Part shown: piece by piece, positions 1 to 8,736 of the stretch | Numbering within the stretch: position 1 is the first letter of the stretch | Layout: each line of letters starts with the position of its first letter | Origin: Saprospiraceae bacterium | GTDB taxonomy: Bacteria; Bacteroidota; Bacteroidia; Chitinophagales; Saprospiraceae | Assembly: GCA_016709995.1 (NCBI GenBank) | Contig: JADJLQ010000001.1 | Location: forward strand, 124,001 to 188,000 | Length of the DNA: 64,000 nt | Direction: 5' to 3' | Translations under genes and position numbers: made by a program | Notes under the pieces: generated by a model | The model's input: the letters and a program-made list of their open reading frames with translations, nothing else | What the model was told of the DNA's origin: nothing | Databases searched by the model: none

Positions 1-396
1 ATTATATGCGAAGAATATGGATTGATTGGTGCTACCGGCATAGTGATTTTGTACCTGTGGCTCTTGTTTAGGGTATCGCGCATTGTTTTAAAAAGTCCTA
101 AAGCTTTTGGTGCTATGCTTGCGATGGGCCTGATATTAAATCTTGTTGTACAGGCATTCGCCAATATGGCAGTCTCTGTCAATTTGGTGCCGGTGACAGG
201 ACTCACCTTGCCTTTAGTAAGTATGGGCGGAACCTCAGTATTATTTACGAGTGTTGCATTTGGCATCATCATGAGCGTGAGCAAATTCATAGAGTCTATG
301 CAAGAAGAGCAACCGGTACCTGAAAAGGAATTAATTCCAATCACGAAAAAAGATTCTGTCATCAAAAAATACGAGGCGGATGAAAGTGATCATTAG
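1..396 (+). CDS. ftsW: FtsW, lipid II polymerase of the divisome (C-terminal part)
   Basis: The gene runs in from the left edge; reading from base 1 gives a C-terminal SEDS-family segment of about 131 residues. Visible are a short EEYGLIGA-like motif entering a membrane helix, two further hydrophobic helices, and the conserved loop TGLTLPLVSMGGTS, which corresponds to the TGLxLPFxSYGGSS signature of FtsW/RodA. A charged cytoplasmic tail follows. SEDS proteins polymerise lipid II into septal peptidoglycan in the inner membrane. The position directly before murG in a division cluster favours FtsW over RodA. Its last 17 bases overlap murG, suggesting translational coupling. Confidence 0.93.
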   Translation: MICEEYGLIGATGIVILYLWLLFRVSRIVLKSPKAFGAMLAMGLILNLVVQAFANMAVSVNLVPVTGLTLPLVSMGGTSVLFTSVAFGIIMSVSKFIESMQEEQPVPEKELIPITKKDSVIKKYEADESDH

Positions 397-1474
397 CGGC
401 GGTGGAACAGGCGGACATATTTTTCCAGCTATCGCAATAGCTCAGGAAATAAAATCTCGTGTGCAAGATGCAGACATTCTGTTCGTAGGCGCAAATGGCA
501 AAATGGAAATGGAGAAAGTGCCTCAGGCCGGATTTAAAATTATAGGTCTTGATGTAGCAGGATTTCAAAGAAAATCATTTTTAAAAAATATGGGATTGCC
601 TTTTAAAGTGATCAAATCACTGATACAGGCATATTCAATTCTCAAGTCAGTTCAACCAGAGATAGTCGTTGGAGTAGGTGGTTATGCCAGCGGTCCTATA
701 CTTTACATGGCACATTGGCTAAAGATCCCAACGCTGATTCAGGAGCAAAATTCCTATGCAGGTATCACCAACAAAATTCTTGGAAAAAGGGCCAGTAAAA
801 TATGTGTAGCCTATCAGGGCATGGAAAAGTTTTTTGAGAAAGATAAAATTGTATTGACGGGCAATCCAGTCCGTAAAGACCTTTCAGATCTCCCCTTAAA
901 AAGAATAGAAGCAGCTCAATACTTTCAACTAGATGGTGATAAGAAGACTGTGTTGGTGATGGGAGGAAGCTTGGGTGCAAAGACACTCAATGAAACTATG
1001 ATCAGCAATCTCTCCTTGATCCAATCCAATCCTGATATTCAGTGGATCTGGCAATACGGCAAGCAAGGGCAGCTTAAATATGGCGATACTCCGTACGGCA
1101 AAAATATAAAGGGCATGGCTTTCATTGAACGCACTGATCTGGCCTACGCTATTGCAGATGTGGTCTTATGCAGAGCAGGAGCACTTACTATTTCAGAAGT
1201 ATTGGTTGCTAATAAACCTTGTATCCTGGTACCATCACCCAATGTAGCAGAAGATCATCAGACGCATAATGCACGGGCTTTAACTGATCTGGGTGCAGCC
1301 ATCATGATTCAGGATGATGACTGCAACGTAAAGGCTATAAGACAGGTGTTGGAGTTGATAGAGGATGCCACCGCGATGGAGCTGATGAGCAAAGCACAGA
1401 CTAGTTTAGCGAGGCCTCAGGCAGCGGCTTTGATTGTAGATGAATTGTTCAAACTAATACCCAAAGCAGCATGA
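380..1474 (+). CDS. murG: MurG, UDP-GlcNAc:lipid I N-acetylglucosaminyltransferase
   Basis: This 364-residue GT28 protein adds GlcNAc to lipid I to make lipid II at the inner face of the membrane. The N-terminal glycine loop GGGTGGH (residues 7-13) and the second-domain motifs MGGSLGAKTLN (about 195) and RAGALTISE (about 265) match MurG; length is normal. The ATG lies inside the end of ftsW. The gene overlaps ftsQ by four bases (ATGA), so no murC lies between them, although murG-murC-ftsQ is the common order in Bacteroidota. Confidence 0.97.
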   Translation: MKVIISGGGTGGHIFPAIAIAQEIKSRVQDADILFVGANGKMEMEKVPQAGFKIIGLDVAGFQRKSFLKNMGLPFKVIKSLIQAYSILKSVQPEIVVGVGGYASGPILYMAHWLKIPTLIQEQNSYAGITNKILGKRASKICVAYQGMEKFFEKDKIVLTGNPVRKDLSDLPLKRIEAAQYFQLDGDKKTVLVMGGSLGAKTLNETMISNLSLIQSNPDIQWIWQYGKQGQLKYGDTPYGKNIKGMAFIERTDLAYAIADVVLCRAGALTISEVLVANKPCILVPSPNVAEDHQTHNARALTDLGAAIMIQDDDCNVKAIRQVLELIEDATAMELMSKAQTSLARPQAAALIVDELFKLIPKAA

Positions 1475-2265
1475 ACAAATTATTGCAAAAGATAACGACT
1501 GACCAGCATGTGATCCGGTATGCCATCGTTGCTACCTTCCTGGTTTTGATGTTGTTTTATGATAAGGCAGGAAGGCATAAAAACAGGGCCTTGAGTGGGC
1601 CGTTGAGGATCGAAGTCAGGCATATGGACAATGGGAATGATTTTATCACCAGCGAGGAAATGCGCACAAGAGTCATTAAAAAATTCCAATCAGAATTTTC
1701 TGGAATTCCGGTCGGTCGCTTGTCTCCCGGTACAGTGGAAGCAGAATTGACTTCGTTGGATTTTATCAAGTCCGCAGATGTGTTTATCGATGGAAACAAC
1801 AGCCTGAATATATTTGTCACTCAGCGGGAACCGATCATGAGGTTATTGACTCCCGAAGGACATAGTATGTATATAGATAGGGAGGGTACTACCATGCCTG
1901 CTTCATTGCATTATTCTCCCAGAGTATTGGTGGCATTTGCAGATGTGCCCCGTGATAGAGATACGCTCCAGCTAAAACGGCCCGGGATGGAAAAAGATTT
2001 GTTTTACCTGGCCAATACCATTATGGATGATAGAATTCTCAATGCGCTCATAGAAGAAATCATCATAGACGATCAGGGACAATGGACCATGGTGCCAAAA
2101 TTGGGACCTTCCAGAATTTATATCGGAGACTTGGAGCAGTTGGATGAAAAGATTGAAGCACTTAAAAAATTCTACAAGGACATACTACCTGTTGAAGGTT
2201 GGGACAAATATTCGGCAGTTAATTTAAAATATCATGGGCAGGTAATCTGTACCAAAAAAACATAA
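1471..2265 (+). CDS. ftsQ: FtsQ/DivIB cell division protein
   Basis: A 264-residue bitopic membrane protein: short cytoplasmic N-terminus, one hydrophobic helix at about residues 17-32, then an extracytoplasmic region. The stretch with SPGTVEAELTSLDFIKSADV and the following NIFVTQREPIMRL resembles the POTRA/FtsQ beta domain. FtsQ links early and late divisome proteins. Overall similarity is low, as usual for FtsQ in this phylum, so the call rests mostly on topology and on the position between murG and ftsA. It starts on the ATGA overlap with murG. Confidence 0.88.
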   Translation: MNKLLQKITTDQHVIRYAIVATFLVLMLFYDKAGRHKNRALSGPLRIEVRHMDNGNDFITSEEMRTRVIKKFQSEFSGIPVGRLSPGTVEAELTSLDFIKSADVFIDGNNSLNIFVTQREPIMRLLTPEGHSMYIDREGTTMPASLHYSPRVLVAFADVPRDRDTLQLKRPGMEKDLFYLANTIMDDRILNALIEEIIIDDQGQWTMVPKLGPSRIYIGDLEQLDEKIEALKKFYKDILPVEGWDKYSAVNLKYHGQVICTKKT

Positions 2266-2303
2266 AATCAATCAATATTTTTTTCATATTAAAACCGATT
2301 AAG

Positions 2304-3218
2304 ATGAATGCAAAAGACTTCAGAAAAATGAATGTGGTAGCAGCCCTTGATATAGGCACTACTAAAGTATGTTGCATTGTCGGCAGAAAAGACGAATACG
2401 GCAAGATCGATGTCATTGGAGCTAGTAAAGTAGAGTCAGAAGGTGTCTTGAGAGGAGTCATAGCCAATATCGACAAGACTGTAAAAGCGATTTCTGACGC
2501 AGTGGACCTTGCTGAAAAAGATGCTCAATGCGAAATCCATGAAGTGTATGTGGGTATTGCCGGGCAACATATCAAAAGTCTTCAACACAGGGGGATTCTC
2601 GCAAGAGACCACTCTGAAATGGAGATCACCAAAGACGATATAGACAAATTGGTGCAGGATATGTATAAATTGGGACTCACACCTGGTGACAAGATCCTCC
2701 ATGTCATTCCTCAGGAATTTACTGTGGACAGCGAACAAGGCATCATAGATCCTATAGGTATGTCAGGCCATAGGCTGGAAGCCAACTTTCATATCATCAC
2801 TGGTCAAATCGCAGCTACAAACAATATACTGAGATGCGTCGAAAGGTCTAACCTAAAAGTAGCCGATATGACTTTAGAGCCACTAGCCAGCGCGGAGTCT
2901 GTATTGAGCAAAGAAGAAAAAGAAGCTGGTGTAGTTTTAGTGGATATCGGTGGAGGTACTACTGATATTACGATATTCCAGGAAGGCATCATACGACATA
3001 CAGCTGTAATCGCTTTTGGAGGCAATGTCATTACTAAAGATATCAAAGAAGGATGCACCGTCATGACTGAGCAAGCTGAAAAGTTGAAAATAAAATTTGG
3101 CTCAGCCCTGGCAGATGAAATCGTAGACAATAGGATCATCACTATTCCAGGCTTAAAAGGGAGAGAGCCAAAGGAGATTTCAGAAAAAACCTGTCTCGAA
3201 TCATACAAGCCAGGCTAG
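2304..3218 (+). CDS. ftsA: FtsA, actin-like divisome protein, 5' part of a frameshifted gene
   Basis: FtsA anchors FtsZ to the membrane. This part carries the actin-fold phosphate-1 loop (ALDIGTTKVCCIVG, residues 14-27), the SHS2/1C region, and the phosphate-2 loop VDIGGGTTDITIF. The frame then ends after GLKGREPKEISEK in a non-family tail. Adding one A to the six-A run at 3184-3189 restores NLSRIIQARLEEILDL and joins the frame to the next entry, giving about 453 residues, a normal FtsA length. An essential gene broken at a homopolymer most likely reflects a sequencing indel. Confidence 0.93.
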   Translation: MNAKDFRKMNVVAALDIGTTKVCCIVGRKDEYGKIDVIGASKVESEGVLRGVIANIDKTVKAISDAVDLAEKDAQCEIHEVYVGIAGQHIKSLQHRGILARDHSEMEITKDDIDKLVQDMYKLGLTPGDKILHVIPQEFTVDSEQGIIDPIGMSGHRLEANFHIITGQIAATNNILRCVERSNLKVADMTLEPLASAESVLSKEEKEAGVVLVDIGGGTTDITIFQEGIIRHTAVIAFGGNVITKDIKEGCTVMTEQAEKLKIKFGSALADEIVDNRIITIPGLKGREPKEISEKTCLESYKPG

Positions 3219-3238
3219 AAGAGATCCTGGATCTGGTC

Positions 3239-3667
3239 ATGTATGAAATCAGAAGATCTGGGTACGAAAAGAAATTAATCGGCGGGATTGTCTTGACAGG
3301 AGGTGGAGCTTTATTGAAAAATTTTGAATTGTTGTGTGAATATCATACCGGCCTCCAGACCCGTATAGGTTATCCCAACGAGCACTTTGGTCATGGATTT
3401 AATGATCAGATTTCAAGCCCGATCTATGCGACAGGAGTTGGACTGTTGATGTATGGATTGAAATTGAAGGAAGCAGAAGATAGAATGCTGCTGGTCACTT
3501 CCAAAAAAGTAAAAGCTGTCGAAATAAAGGAGGTGCCAGAACAACCAGAGTTGAGTTTGAGCCATGCACAGCCATCAAACAAGTCGGGCGGAGAACAGGG
3601 TAAAAATGATTTGGTGAAATATATCAAACGATTTTTTGAGCCAACTCCTGATCCTGATTTAAGGTGA
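3239..3667 (+). CDS. ftsA: FtsA, 3' part of the frameshifted gene
   Basis: This is the C-terminal portion of FtsA in the -1 frame. It has the adenosine-binding motif IVLTGGGALLKN followed by the family's end of the actin fold, then a long acidic/basic linker. The end (KYIKRFFEPTPDPDLR) could be the membrane-binding amphipathic segment. The start given is only the first possible start codon in the frame; the real reading frame enters from upstream at about 3190 once the indel is corrected. It lies 59 bases before ftsZ. Confidence 0.9.
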   Translation: MYEIRRSGYEKKLIGGIVLTGGGALLKNFELLCEYHTGLQTRIGYPNEHFGHGFNDQISSPIYATGVGLLMYGLKLKEAEDRMLLVTSKKVKAVEIKEVPEQPELSLSHAQPSNKSGGEQGKNDLVKYIKRFFEPTPDPDLR

Positions 3668-3726
3668 CCGTAATTATAATTTATAAGAAAGAACTAAGAT
3701 TTTAAAAATATTAAAAACTAAAAGCT

Positions 3727-5145
3727 ATGCAATTCGAAATATTAAAAGAATCTGGAAATATCATTAAGGTGATTGGTGTCGGTGGCGGTGGAAGCAATGC
3801 TGTCTCTCATATGTATCGACAAGGAATCGTCGGAGTAGATTTTATAATTTGCAATACAGATAACCAGGCTATGGAAACCAGCGATGTTCCGGTGAAAGTC
3901 CAACTAGGACCACAACTAACCGCTGGCCGTGGAGCAGGAAGTAAACCACAGGTAGGAAAACAAGCCTGTATCGAATCTTTGGAAGAAATACAAGCTCTGA
4001 TCTCTGAAAACACCAAGATGGTTTTTATAACAGCTGGTATGGGTGGTGGCACCGGAACCGGAGCGGCTCCGATAGTAGCCAAGGTAGCTCGTGAGATGGA
4101 TATTCTTACTGTGGGCATCGTGACAGTCCCGTTTCCATTCGAAGGAAAGCGTCGAAAAGATCAGGCGATCGAAGGAATCGAAGAAATGAAAAGCAATGTG
4201 GACGCATTGATCATCATTTCAAACGAAAAATTGCGTCAGATATATGGCAATCTGCCAGTAAGTGAAGCTTTTAATCATGCTGACAATATTCTATCGACAG
4301 CAGCTAAAGGTATCGCTGAAATCATCACTATGCCTGGTTATGTCAATGTAGATTTTGAAGATGTGAACACAGTTATGCGCAATAGTGGGGTAGCTATCAT
4401 GGGTACTGCCACTGCTGAAGGCGAAAATAGAGCTCACCGGGCGGTCGTAGATGCCCTGAGTTCACCACTTTTGGAGGAAAATGAAATACGCGGTGCTCAA
4501 CATATACTGCTCAATATATCTTATGGCGAGCAGGAAGTGACCATGGATGAAATATATGAAGTCACCGAATATGTACAGGAAGAAGCCGGATATGGCACGG
4601 ATATCATCTGGGGTAATTGTCATGATCCAAGACTGGGTAAGGAACTTTGTGTGACTATCATTGCTACTGGATTTGACCAAGCTTTTGGATTAAAACCTGT
4701 CGAAGTAAAGGATAAAATCAAAGTTTCGCTGGAAGAGGAAAAACCTAATCCTATGTTGAGAGAGGTTTTCGATATCGAGGATGTGCCGATGACAGCCAAA
4801 ACCATTGAATTTGATAGCAAAGAATTTACTGTAAGGAGTCAAAGTGAAGAACCAATGATAAAGGCAGAAATCAAATCAGAACACCCAGCCGGTAGTGAGG
4901 ATAAAAAAATGAAATTTGAACAGTATGAATCCAAAGCAGAGACCGGTCGAAAAATGCGATTCCAAATGCACCAGTTAAAAAATACCGCTGATCTGGAGAA
5001 TCAGCCTGCCTACTTGAGGCGCAATATTGCTCTGGAGGATGTACCATCTGCCAAGGATCAAAACATGTCTCGATGGACTATATCCAATGATGACGAACCT
5101 CAAATCAGAGAAAATAATTCATTTCTCTATGACAATGTGGATTAA
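3727..5145 (+). CDS. ftsZ: FtsZ, tubulin-like cell division GTPase
   Basis: A 472-residue FtsZ that forms the cytoplasmic Z-ring. The GTP-binding loops are intact: GVGGGGSNAV near residue 17 and the tubulin signature GMGGGTGTGAAP near 103. The globular core ends at about residue 325. A long charged linker follows, then a conserved tail NSFLYDNVD of the kind seen in Bacteroidota, which binds FtsA. It is the last gene of the cluster and is followed by a clear hairpin terminator. Confidence 0.98.
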   Translation: MQFEILKESGNIIKVIGVGGGGSNAVSHMYRQGIVGVDFIICNTDNQAMETSDVPVKVQLGPQLTAGRGAGSKPQVGKQACIESLEEIQALISENTKMVFITAGMGGGTGTGAAPIVAKVAREMDILTVGIVTVPFPFEGKRRKDQAIEGIEEMKSNVDALIIISNEKLRQIYGNLPVSEAFNHADNILSTAAKGIAEIITMPGYVNVDFEDVNTVMRNSGVAIMGTATAEGENRAHRAVVDALSSPLLEENEIRGAQHILLNISYGEQEVTMDEIYEVTEYVQEEAGYGTDIIWGNCHDPRLGKELCVTIIATGFDQAFGLKPVEVKDKIKVSLEEEKPNPMLREVFDIEDVPMTAKTIEFDSKEFTVRSQSEEPMIKAEIKSEHPAGSEDKKMKFEQYESKAETGRKMRFQMHQLKNTADLENQPAYLRRNIALEDVPSAKDQNMSRWTISNDDEPQIRENNSFLYDNVD

Positions 5146-5191
5146 GTAAAGATTAGTATAGACAGTCTTTTCGGAAAATTTGATTGATTGT

Positions 5192-5224
5192 AAAGCGACT
5201 TTCTTTTAGAAGGTCGCTTTTTTA
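5192..5224 (+). terminator. Rho-independent terminator after ftsZ
   Basis: An 11-base stem (AAAGCGACTTT paired with AAGGTCGCTTT, one G-U pair) closes a seven-base loop and is followed by a T run. It lies 46 bases after the ftsZ stop. Because the stem is preceded by A-rich sequence it could also stop the convergent minus-strand transcript of the hydrolase ending at 5236, but the T tail is much better on the plus strand. Confidence 0.85.
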
Positions 5225-5235
5225 ATTTACTCCAG

Positions 5236-6075
5236 TTATGTGAACTTAATATAAGTATCCATCCACGTTAGGATGTAATCCCAGACTTTGATTTTTTCAG
5301 TTTCATTTTGAATTTCATGCATCATTCCTTCCCAAAGTTTCAATTTGGCTATTTTGTTCCATTTGTCAAAAAGCTGAATAGAACCAATGGGTAAGGTGAT
5401 TTTATCATCCTCTCCATGCATAATCAGTACAGGGCAATGAGGCTGCAGGTCTGATCGCAAGACCGTCACAGCATTATTCAATATAGTCGCGCCGGCACCT
5501 ATGGAGATCTTATTATGTACCAGTGGATCTTCTTTATAGGTTTTTATTACACGGACATCACTGCATAGATACTTAAGATTAAGGCCATTGGAGATGGTTA
5601 TATTTCTGATCCAGGAAGGGGCTTGCAAAACCAACTTCACTAATACCATCGGAAGATCTTGAGTGGTTTTTAAAGCTGCGCCAGTCAATATCAATCCAGA
5701 AATGTTGAGTTTTCGTTGGATCACATAGCCTGCGGATATATTGGCCCCCATCGAATGGCCATAGAGGACTATCGGCATGCCTTTGTAGTCTGATATAGCG
5801 ATGTCCATCAAGCCATCAATCGTTTTATAATGATCTTCCATACTAGCCCACACTCCTCTGCGTCCTTCAGTTCTACCATGTCCAGTTAGGTCTGCTGCGA
5901 TAGTAGTATAACCTTTTAGAGAAAAATATTTTAGTTCTTCATCATATCTCCGCACATGTTCGCCCAATCCGTGTACCAAAATGATCAGTCCTTTTGGAAC
6001 TCCCTCGCTTGGAATTCTAACCACATACGAGCGGATATTATTCTTAAAAAAAGAGATTGATTCTATGGGATTCAT
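5236..6075 (-). CDS. Alpha/beta hydrolase, monoacylglycerol lipase/lysophospholipase type
   Basis: A 279-residue serine hydrolase of the Hydrolase_4 (serine aminopeptidase S33/monoacylglycerol lipase) group. The oxyanion-hole motif LVHGLGEH (about 33), nucleophile elbow YGHSMGAN (Ser about 108), acid in MHGEDDK (about 219) and His in MMHE (about 252) form a complete triad. No signal peptide is seen, so it probably acts in the cytoplasm on lipid esters; the substrate cannot be told. It overlaps the upstream pnuC gene by four bases, so the two are probably cotranscribed. Confidence 0.88.
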   Translation of the reverse strand: MNPIESISFFKNNIRSYVVRIPSEGVPKGLIILVHGLGEHVRRYDEELKYFSLKGYTTIAADLTGHGRTEGRRGVWASMEDHYKTIDGLMDIAISDYKGMPIVLYGHSMGANISAGYVIQRKLNISGLILTGAALKTTQDLPMVLVKLVLQAPSWIRNITISNGLNLKYLCSDVRVIKTYKEDPLVHNKISIGAGATILNNAVTVLRSDLQPHCPVLIMHGEDDKITLPIGSIQLFDKWNKIAKLKLWEGMMHEIQNETEKIKVWDYILTWMDTYIKFT

Positions 6076-6674
6076 ACTATCTGCGTATTAGAGGGTGAGG
6101 AGGGTCTCCTTTCTTTACTCCATTGTAGCCATCCTGAAATACATAAAATAAGATATAACAAGTATAATCCGCTGGTCACATAAAGGCCTTTTAAATAATA
6201 TATAATGATAGCAATAATGTCTACCAGAATCCATAGGATCCAATTTTCGATCTTCTTTAAAGCTAATAAATATTGAGCTACCAGGCTGGCGACTAAAATG
6301 AATGCATCAGGAAATACATAGACTGCACTGGTATTTTTATGCATGATGTCTCCCCAAATATACGTGGCAATAGATATCCCAAGCATAATAAACCATCGAA
6401 TTCTGGAGGATAAAAGGCTCACTTTTAATGGAGGGTTGATACCGCTTTTGCCAGTCGACCACCTCCACCATCCAAATGTATTGAGCATCACATAGATGAT
6501 ATGCAGCATAAAATCAGAATACAGTTTGTTTTGGTAAAAAATGAATACATAGATAAAGACGGATAACAAACCTGCAGGCCAGGCAAGTACAGACTGTTTG
6601 GTAAGTAGATATACACTGACCAACCCTGCAGCAGCGGCAATCCATTCCATAAAAGTAATTACATTCGAATCCAA
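6072..6674 (-). CDS. pnuC: PnuC-type nicotinamide riboside/mononucleotide transporter
   Basis: A 200-residue integral membrane protein with about seven helices. The family signature is clear: an N-terminal EWIAAAAGLVSVYLL helix, the aromatic segment NTFGWWRWS (about 65-73), and a second repeat ending in SGWLQWSKE. PnuC proteins move vitamin B3-type compounds by facilitated diffusion in the inner membrane. Substrate preference (riboside, thiamin or riboflavin in related families) cannot be fixed from sequence alone. No nad or thiamin genes and no obvious riboswitch are adjacent. Confidence 0.9.
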   Translation of the reverse strand: MDSNVITFMEWIAAAAGLVSVYLLTKQSVLAWPAGLLSVFIYVFIFYQNKLYSDFMLHIIYVMLNTFGWWRWSTGKSGINPPLKVSLLSSRIRWFIMLGISIATYIWGDIMHKNTSAVYVFPDAFILVASLVAQYLLALKKIENWILWILVDIIAIIIYYLKGLYVTSGLYLLYLILCISGWLQWSKERRPSSPSNTQIV

Positions 6675-6819
6675 GATGACGAAGTTAGCGTTTTATACTT
6701 CAGGTTAAATACGACTAGGTTATATGGCAAACTTACAGGTCGATGCTAAGCTGAAAAATGCAATCTTTTACCTTCCTCAAGGCACATATATAGGCTTGAC
6801 GCTGCTGGCCTTGGATGTG

Positions 6820-8445
6820 CTACCAAAAGTAAGCATATAATCCTATGAGAATCGCTAAAACTACCCCAGCACCAATAGCAAACTCTCGGGAAGTTTTAAA
6901 CATAGTCACATCGATCTGCAGCCCTTTTTTCTCGTCAGGTAATATAAAACCAAAAACAAGCATGACCGAGATACAAATCAAAAACACCCAACCCATTCTA
7001 TCGAGAAACGGTACTGTACTCCAGTCAGCTCCAGGAAACCAATTGTTATGCATTAAAAAGGCAATTAGAAACCCGCCTACAATAGCAAATAAAGCTCCTG
7101 CAGAATTGGTTCGTTTCCAAAAGAACCCCATAACAAAGGCAGCAAAAATACCCGGAGATAGCAGACCGGTCATTTCTTGAATAAACTGGAATCCACCTTT
7201 TTTGTCAATGCCCATAAATGGTGAAATCACTATAGCCAGTATCATAGCGATGACAATCACGATCCTTCCCGTATACACTAACTTTTTTTCACTCATATTT
7301 TTCGAAAAATATGGCTTGAAAATATCTAAGGTAAATATGGTTGAAATGCTATTGGCTTTTCCAGCCAGAGATGCTACGACTGCGGCTGTCAGTGCTGCGA
7401 ACGCAAGTCCTTTCAAGCCAATAGGGAGTAGATTGAGTAGCACTGGATATGCCCGATCTTGATTAAATACCCCGTCTGCACCCATCATTTCAGCCTGAAA
7501 CAAACCTTTCTGGTACAAGGCATAGGCAGCGATCCCGGGTAAGGTGACTATCACCGGCATCAACAGCTTTAAAAACGCAGCAAATAATAAACCTTTTCTT
7601 GCTGTGTCCAGGTTTGCCCCTAACGCTCTTTGTGTGATATATTGATTGCATCCCCAATAATTGAGGTTTACAATCCACATCGCTCCAAATAAGACTGTAA
7701 GGCCGGGCAGTGACATATAGTGAGGACTGTCCTTAGTATAGATCATGTGGAAATGGTCGGCGTGATTTTGAGTCATTAATTTAAAGCCGGTCAAAAGGCC
7801 TTTCATGTCGTAAGTAGAAGATACTAGCGTGACAGCAAGATAAGTAGTTGCCAAGCCACCGATCACCAAAAAGAATACCTGGATGACATCGGTATACCCA
7901 ATAACTTTCATACCGCCTATGGTAATGATAATAGCAAAAATCGCCAGAAATACCATGCATTGATAAAATCCTATGCCAGATATTCCCGATACGGCCAAGG
8001 CCCCGAGGTATAATATGGAGGTAAGATTGACCATAATATAGAGTAATAACCAAAATATAGCCATGATCAGACTTACCGTCTTATTATATCGCTGACTCAA
8101 AAACTGAGGCATTGTGGATATTTTATTCTTCAGATAGATGGGCATGAAAAATATAGCCACAATGATGAGTGTAGCGGCAGCCATCCATTCATAGGTAGAG
8201 ATACCCAAGCCCATGGAAAATCCATTGCCCGACATCCCAATCATCTGTTCTGCGGAAATATTGGAAGCTATCAAAGAGGCACCGATCGCCCACCAGGTGA
8301 GTGATCCCTCAGCTAAAAAGAAATCCTGGGTATTCGTTTCTTTGGCTTTCTTCTTTTTGTAAATATAATAGCCATAAAAGGCCACCACCAAAAAATAAAA
8401 AAGAAAGACCAGATAATCTACGATTCGTAAGCCTGAAATCTGCAT
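6820..8445 (-). CDS. Sodium:solute symporter (SSS family, SGLT-like)
   Basis: A 541-residue membrane protein with about 14 helices. The N-terminal ASLIASNISAEQMIGMSGNG matches the sodium-binding region of SGLT-type symporters, and the run ALTAAVVASLAGKANSISTIFTLDIF is the conserved helix 8 segment with its Ser-rich motif. The family takes up sugars, sialic acid or similar solutes with Na+; the closest appearance is to sodium/glucose cotransporters, but substrate is uncertain. It is monocistronic, and an inverted repeat lies 44-83 bases upstream of its start. Confidence 0.92.
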   Translation of the reverse strand: MQISGLRIVDYLVFLFYFLVVAFYGYYIYKKKKAKETNTQDFFLAEGSLTWWAIGASLIASNISAEQMIGMSGNGFSMGLGISTYEWMAAATLIIVAIFFMPIYLKNKISTMPQFLSQRYNKTVSLIMAIFWLLLYIMVNLTSILYLGALAVSGISGIGFYQCMVFLAIFAIIITIGGMKVIGYTDVIQVFFLVIGGLATTYLAVTLVSSTYDMKGLLTGFKLMTQNHADHFHMIYTKDSPHYMSLPGLTVLFGAMWIVNLNYWGCNQYITQRALGANLDTARKGLLFAAFLKLLMPVIVTLPGIAAYALYQKGLFQAEMMGADGVFNQDRAYPVLLNLLPIGLKGLAFAALTAAVVASLAGKANSISTIFTLDIFKPYFSKNMSEKKLVYTGRIVIVIAMILAIVISPFMGIDKKGGFQFIQEMTGLLSPGIFAAFVMGFFWKRTNSAGALFAIVGGFLIAFLMHNNWFPGADWSTVPFLDRMGWVFLICISVMLVFGFILPDEKKGLQIDVTMFKTSREFAIGAGVVLAILIGLYAYFW

Positions 8446-8488
8446 GCTATTTAAAAATTTAGTAAGGTTTTGATTCTATTCTGAGTTT

Positions 8489-8528
8489 GAAAGAATCTGG
8501 AAGATTAAAAATAAACGCAGATTCTTTC
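8489..8528. repeat. Inverted repeat upstream of the sodium symporter
   Basis: GAAAGAATCTG (8489-8499) and its exact complement CAGATTCTTTC (8518-8528) enclose 18 bases. It sits in the 291-base gap between ftsH and the symporter, in the likely leader or promoter of the minus-strand symporter. It could be an operator or a leader hairpin. No T run follows on either strand, so it is not a typical terminator. The rest of the gap (8446-8736) holds nothing recognisable. Confidence 0.5.
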
Positions 8529-8736
8529 AGTAAACCTATAAATAAAATCTAGCATTGCAATCACCCTAGGCCAAAATTCTAAAGAAAGGGAGGTAGGGCG
8601 GCAGATATAGGCTCTAAAAATGTATATTTACTTAATAAAAAACAAGATTATCGAGTCTAAAAGTTTGTTTAATCCAAATAAACATTATGAGTAACCAGAT
8701 CTATAGAAAGCCTGGATTAATAAATCACTGGTTTTA

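Noticed and set aside
3180..3240. Programmed ribosomal frameshift in ftsA
   Set aside because: The A6 run can slip, but the same one-base homopolymer defects occur in at least eleven other genes, so a consensus error explains all of them more simply.
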